From: CAZEUZ01 sp964515805
GTDB lineage: Bacteria > Pseudomonadota > Gammaproteobacteria > Pseudomonadales > Cellvibrionaceae
Direction of reading: 5' to 3'
NCBI GenBank assembly: GCA_964515805.1
Contig: CAZEUZ010000092.1
Location: 1 to 17,756 of the forward strand
Length of the DNA stretch: 17,756 nt
The number at the start of each line of letters is the position of its first letter. Position 1 is the first letter of the stretch. The translations under genes were made by a program, and so were the position numbers. Positions 13,537 to 17,756 of this stretch are shown here, one piece after another. The notes below the pieces were generated by a model. The model ran no database searches. It had not been told where the DNA came from and was given only the letters and a program-made list of their open reading frames with translations.

Positions 13537-16500
13537 GGATTTATCTGTTTTTTGTTTTTCCGCCGTTTTACTGGCTTTTTTTGCCGCTTTTTCGTCAAAT
13601 AATCTATCGAAACGAATAGATGGATTTTCCCAATCTCCCTTAATCGTATAGCTAAGACTGGCTGCTTTATCCACTTGGTCTTTGAGCAGTTTGCTGATGG
13701 AGTATACGCCGATTGCAGCGGGCAGGCCCGCCGCCAGGGCTACGCCTAGTGTAATATTGCCACCGACCGGTAAGGTAGCGACTAGGCTGGCGTCAATTTG
13801 TTGGTTTTCATAGTCTATTATACCCGCCATTTTAAAATCGCTCGAAGGGCTAGTGACAACCAGAGGTTGGGTTAAATAAATGATGCCTTGGTCCAGTTCT
13901 ACTTTGCCTTTCAACTGATCAAAGCTCAAACCGCGTTTGTAGAGGTCAGAAAAATCTAATCGCAGCCGGCGCGCCCAGGTATCGAAGTTAAACAGGCCAA
14001 ACAGTCGTAGCAAGTCCGTGGCTCCATCGTTTTGTGAGCGGATAAAACGGCCATTATCCATCGTTATATGGATGTCGCCTGTTAGCCCTTGCATAGAAAA
14101 TAAAGGCAGGGATCCAGGCCAGGCCAGGTCAATGGCAAGCCGGCTGGTTTCACTTTCCAACGGAGATAAACGCCATTTATCCAACAAATGTTTTATATCT
14201 CCTCCCTCTAAGATACCTGTCAGCTGGGATCGGCCCTGTTCGCTGCCATCAATGCTTTGATCCCAGCGAAAAAGCCCGCCGCTGGCAGCATCGTTTCCAG
14301 CAAAAGATAGTCCCTCTATCTTGCCGTATACATCAGTGAGTTCAATGCCTTTACCGCCGTTAATAGACCGTACTTTAAATTTCCATTGCCCCAATATTTT
14401 ACCTGATAACACCAACTGATCTACGGAAAAATCCACTGCCGGTATTGTCGACAAATCCACTGCTGCCCAAGGATCGATAGCCATACCCGACTTTGTATGG
14501 GATGAGCCTTTTGCTCCAGGTTTCACATAAGGCCAGTGTAATTTTTCGAGTTCCACTCTAATTGGGCGTTGATCATCAAATAGAGCGGTTGTTCCAGCAA
14601 TATGCGTGCTATTGACATCGACCTGCCAGTGGTCCGTTTTTCGATGGGCGTTAAGATAAATTTTTTCAAAAACCGTTTCATTAAGTTGGACAGTGCCAAA
14701 AGACCAATCCAATTCCATATCTATAGTTGTTGGAGCACCGTCTGACTGCTGCAACCCATCTAAAGCCTGCCGATGCCGATCATAATCGACAATGACGTTG
14801 CGCCACTGTTCGGGAACAAATGTTTCTAGGTATCCCGTAATTAAAAACTTGCCTTTTTCAATCTTGGTTGCCTCTCGTTGATAACGTAGTACGGCTCCTG
14901 TCAATTGACTATCCTCTTGCTCAAGCAACAGCTGACTCCAATCGCCTAGGCGGATATCATATTTTTTTTGGCTATTGTTTATCGATAAAAGTACATGTAA
15001 TGGCAGTTGATCGATAGCTTTTTTGCTAAAAGGAGGCGGTAGATTGATATCGATACCAGTTAAATCAGAAGTCACATTCAGTGTAAAGTCGTTTCTTGCT
15101 TCATTATTGATGTCAGTTTGCTTTACCTGTCTTTCTTGTAAGGGTATCTGTATTTTTGCAAGGAAATCCGTCTCGCCACTGGTGAATAGCATTTCGGGTC
15201 GGCCCAACCAGTTGGCTACTGCTTCCATATTAGTACGGCCTTGGCCTTCAATAGACAAATAGTTGATATCTTGTTGAATATGGTTTTCTAATTGGATAGC
15301 CAGTGGGTATCCCCACAAATCGGCATCAATGCCGGGAGATGAAATCCCTTTATCACTATCGATCGCCAGTGCCCCATTGACATTTTGCAGCGTCAAGTTT
15401 TGATCCTGCAGATTGATCGTGTTGTCGTTTAGCGTTAAATCAATCTTGAATGTTGGTGGAATTTCGGTAGTTAACAGAGGTAGAGCCAACATCAGATCTA
15501 GTTCGAGATCGCCGTCAGCCGTCCAACTGTCAAATACATTCCCTACTTTTGTTTGCAACCAGGATTCTTGCAACAGACGCAAGCCGGCAGTTGTTGGGCC
15601 TTTTACAGTGCCGTTAATGTGCAGTCTTCGTGTGGTTTGCCGGTTATCATCGTTGTTTTTGTTCTTATTGGGCCAGTGAACACTGGTATTGTTGATTGTG
15701 GCATCGTAGATTTTCGCCTGTTTTACATCAGCGCTAACGTGATTGTTGTCTATTACTAACCGGCCTTGTATATTAGTTAACGTTGGCCATTGTGGGCTAT
15801 AGGTCAAAGCTCCATCGGAAATGTCGACAAATAATTGAATGCTTCGTTCAGCTGGCCGTTTCGGTGACAGAGGACCGTGATAGATAAAGCCTGCGTTTGG
15901 AATCTTTCCGTCATTCTTATCTATGCTGGCAATCAACCATTGCCGTAAATTACCAGCCAGTTTTTTGGGCAATAAGGCCTGGTAGTCTTTTATCTCAGCA
16001 TTTTGTAATCCGATCTGTAGGATAAATTGGCTAGGTCGTGAATCCGGTCTCCAGGGAATATCTAGGTAAAATACTCCCGTTGTTTGGCCATATTCACCAT
16101 CACTTTGTAACAGGCTGCTGTTGACTATGGTAGTGTTTTCCTCCGGTCTTAGGTGCCAAGCAACTTGACCTCTTGTTTTGCCAAGTTGCAGTTCGCTGTC
16201 GTACACCGATGCCGGAAGCAGGTGAAAATTATCAGCTTCCAAGTCAATAAAACCTTGCCTTAACGTTGTTTCCACATAGCCGTTGATACCTCGTAGAGAG
16301 GGCGCTGCTTTCCAGGAATTGACGTTAGCATTAATGATATTAGTGCGTAGCTGGAAGCTCCGCCAGTCGTCAGGATTACCTGTCAATGAAAGATTGTTCA
16401 GAGTACCCACTGGAGCTAAGCGGGTTAATACCTGTTTGGTGGTATCGTTTAATAAAGGTTTTGCCGTCAGCCAGTCAACCCAAGGTTTCATGTTGACTTG

Positions 16501-17595
16501 GTCAATGTCAATCGCCAATTGATCTGCTGAAAAATCGAGTTTAATGTTAGAAAGCGTCGTTTGTTTGTTATTGTCGAGACTGAATTGGCTAAATGAAAGA
16601 GAAGATGTATCTTCGAGATCGACGGCACCATTAAAAGAAGAACGGATCGATTCGGCTACAGTGATGGATTTGCCATTGTGTAATAACGATAAATCGCCAA
16701 CGGTGAAATTACCTTGAACGGCAAATTGATTGGGCTTTAAAAAATCAATCCACAACTGCAAGTCAACATGACTGGATGGATGCCATTGACGTTCGTTGTC
16801 GCTGGATATTTTTTTGGGTAGGGCCGATAATAAATCGTTGACAGGAAAATCATTTAACTGCAAAAAACCCTTGGCGACGAAGGTCTCGCGCTTGCGAGGA
16901 TCGCCAACGCCTTCGACAACAAAGTGAAATATACGGTTATTTTCATCAATATTGGCGCTAGCCTGCAGTCTATGAAAACTCTTATCATTTTCAATAGTAA
17001 TCTCAGGGATAGAGAGTGTTATCCTCTTACCAGTGCGAAAATCTAGCATAAAATCCGCATTGCGCAGTTCTACTTGGTCGGATAAAACGAACAAATCAGA
17101 GGGGTCGAACGATGGTATATTCACTGTTTCTTCATTAACGGCACGAGAAAAGCCTGCTAGATTCCATATCCCTTTGCTATCTTGTTCGATGTGGATGTAG
17201 ACGTCGTGAAACACGATATGCTGCCAGACCAACTGACCTTGTAACAGGCTGGACAGTATGTCCAGCTGTAAGCTGGCGTGATCGACCTGTAATACGGCAT
17301 GGTTATTTTCTGGATTATCTGATGCTCGATCAGTTGACGGTCGGTAAGGTGGGCGATGAATAGTGAGTTGCTTGACAATGAGTTTCGGAGTCAATTCTGT
17401 CCATGTCAGCTGTATTTGCTTTGTGGTGATTTCAGCATCAAAGTGTTCACTGAGGTAATCAGTCACTTTTGGCCGCAATCCCTCGACCATTGGCGATAAT
17501 TCTCTACCCAGCTGAATTATAATAGCGGCCGCAATCATCACCATGGACAGCAGCAACCAGGTATGACTGGCAACTTTTCCTATGTGTTGCTTCAT
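13525..17595 (-). CDS. yhdP: YhdP-family AsmA-like inter-membrane lipid transport protein
   Basis: YhdP, with TamB and YdbH, forms hydrophobic-groove bridges across the periplasm that carry phospholipids to the outer membrane. This 1356-residue protein (E. coli: 1266) has one N-terminal membrane anchor (about 11-31, TWLLLSMVMIAAAIIIQL), a long beta-rich periplasmic body with DUF3971-like repeats, and the AsmA-like C-terminus with MDNGRFIRSQNDGATDLLRL, LFNFDTWARRLRLDFSDL and a Gly/Ala-rich hydrophobic stretch near 1278-1305. It ends in a Lys-rich tail. The frame is intact throughout. In E. coli it sits between rng and tldD; neither is seen here, and lpxC follows instead. The start ATG has only a weak ribosome binding site (GAGT). 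Confidence 0.92.
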   Translation of the reverse strand: MKQHIGKVASHTWLLLSMVMIAAAIIIQLGRELSPMVEGLRPKVTDYLSEHFDAEITTKQIQLTWTELTPKLIVKQLTIHRPPYRPSTDRASDNPENNHAVLQVDHASLQLDILSSLLQGQLVWQHIVFHDVYIHIEQDSKGIWNLAGFSRAVNEETVNIPSFDPSDLFVLSDQVELRNADFMLDFRTGKRITLSIPEITIENDKSFHRLQASANIDENNRIFHFVVEGVGDPRKRETFVAKGFLQLNDFPVNDLLSALPKKISSDNERQWHPSSHVDLQLWIDFLKPNQFAVQGNFTVGDLSLLHNGKSITVAESIRSSFNGAVDLEDTSSLSFSQFSLDNNKQTTLSNIKLDFSADQLAIDIDQVNMKPWVDWLTAKPLLNDTTKQVLTRLAPVGTLNNLSLTGNPDDWRSFQLRTNIINANVNSWKAAPSLRGINGYVETTLRQGFIDLEADNFHLLPASVYDSELQLGKTRGQVAWHLRPEENTTIVNSSLLQSDGEYGQTTGVFYLDIPWRPDSRPSQFILQIGLQNAEIKDYQALLPKKLAGNLRQWLIASIDKNDGKIPNAGFIYHGPLSPKRPAERSIQLFVDISDGALTYSPQWPTLTNIQGRLVIDNNHVSADVKQAKIYDATINNTSVHWPNKNKNNDDNRQTTRRLHINGTVKGPTTAGLRLLQESWLQTKVGNVFDSWTADGDLELDLMLALPLLTTEIPPTFKIDLTLNDNTINLQDQNLTLQNVNGALAIDSDKGISSPGIDADLWGYPLAIQLENHIQQDINYLSIEGQGRTNMEAVANWLGRPEMLFTSGETDFLAKIQIPLQERQVKQTDINNEARNDFTLNVTSDLTGIDINLPPPFSKKAIDQLPLHVLLSINNSQKKYDIRLGDWSQLLLEQEDSQLTGAVLRYQREATKIEKGKFLITGYLETFVPEQWRNVIVDYDRHRQALDGLQQSDGAPTTIDMELDWSFGTVQLNETVFEKIYLNAHRKTDHWQVDVNSTHIAGTTALFDDQRPIRVELEKLHWPYVKPGAKGSSHTKSGMAIDPWAAVDLSTIPAVDFSVDQLVLSGKILGQWKFKVRSINGGKGIELTDVYGKIEGLSFAGNDAASGGLFRWDQSIDGSEQGRSQLTGILEGGDIKHLLDKWRLSPLESETSRLAIDLAWPGSLPLFSMQGLTGDIHITMDNGRFIRSQNDGATDLLRLFGLFNFDTWARRLRLDFSDLYKRGLSFDQLKGKVELDQGIIYLTQPLVVTSPSSDFKMAGIIDYENQQIDASLVATLPVGGNITLGVALAAGLPAAIGVYSISKLLKDQVDKAASLSYTIKGDWENPSIRFDRLFDEKAAKKASKTAEKQKTDKSLVK

Positions 17596-17756
17596 AAAGA
17601 CTCTAACCGGTTAAGTAGCTTCACTTATGTAATCATAAAATGGTAATTTTCGACAGGCCCTATTATTCCATAAAGCTGATACAATGTTGGTCAATTTAAG
17701 TTCACTCTCAATAATGCATAACTAAATTATGAATGACACTGAAAATTCCTCTGCTT
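17596..17756. other. Intergenic region upstream of yhdP with possible divergent promoter and gene start
   Basis: An extended -10 reads TGATACAAT at 17677-17685 on the plus strand, without a clear -35. Two overlapping plus-strand frames then start near the window edge, ATG 17729 (MNDTENSSA...) and ATG 17733 (MTLKIPLL...). Neither has a clear ribosome binding site and too little is visible to name a product. The region must also hold the yhdP promoter, which I cannot place. Confidence 0.3.

Overview
The window is a stretch of bacterial chromosome, almost certainly from a gammaproteobacterium. YceD, L32, FabD, FabG, FabF, PabC, MltG, Tmk, LpxC and YhdP all resemble their E. coli/Pseudomonas counterparts. 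The base composition is moderate and slightly AT-rich, with several GTG/TTG starts. LpxC, YhdP and the periplasmic proteins imply a Gram-negative outer membrane. I see no insertion sequences, CRISPR arrays, tRNAs or rRNAs.

Plus strand, 1-8286: the end of an SppA-type protease, then yceD-rpmF-fabD-fabG-acpP-fabF-pabC-mltG-tmk. This is the conserved block linking ribosomal protein L32, fatty acid synthesis, p-aminobenzoate synthesis, peptidoglycan chain termination and dTMP kinase. Several genes often found in this block are missing here: plsX (and fabH) between rpmF and fabD, and holB after tmk. The striking gene is acpP. Its N-terminus is a textbook acyl carrier protein with the DSL serine, but the frame continues to 287 residues. 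The extension has an ~80-residue hydrophilic linker, one transmembrane helix and a periplasm-facing 11-residue-repeat coiled coil. The locus therefore appears to encode a membrane-anchored, probably multimerising ACP in the position of the housekeeping acpP.

Minus strand, 8290-10240: an hvfA-hvfB-hvfC (bufferin-type) cassette converging on tmk. It consists of a secreted four-cysteine DUF2282 precursor, a DUF692/MNIO modifying enzyme and its DUF2063 partner, the kind of system linked to copper-binding modified peptides. Its upstream region holds a strong hairpin and a possible ECF-type promoter.

Minus strand, 10441-13210: lpxC, an M23 metallopeptidase-like envelope protein, a NUDIX hydrolase and folB, closely spaced and probably co-transcribed in that order. 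NUDIX plus FolB suggests two consecutive folate steps, and pabC on the other strand supplies the aminobenzoate branch. lpxC is not next to ftsZ here, and secA does not follow the M23 gene.

Minus strand, 13525-17595: a full-length yhdP (AsmA-like bridge protein for phospholipid transport to the outer membrane), separated from lpxC by 314 bp that contains an lpxC promoter candidate and two tiny plus-strand ORFs. The last 160 bp are an intergenic region with a possible divergent promoter. Overall, most genes make or export envelope lipids and cell wall, with the anchored ACP as the novel element.
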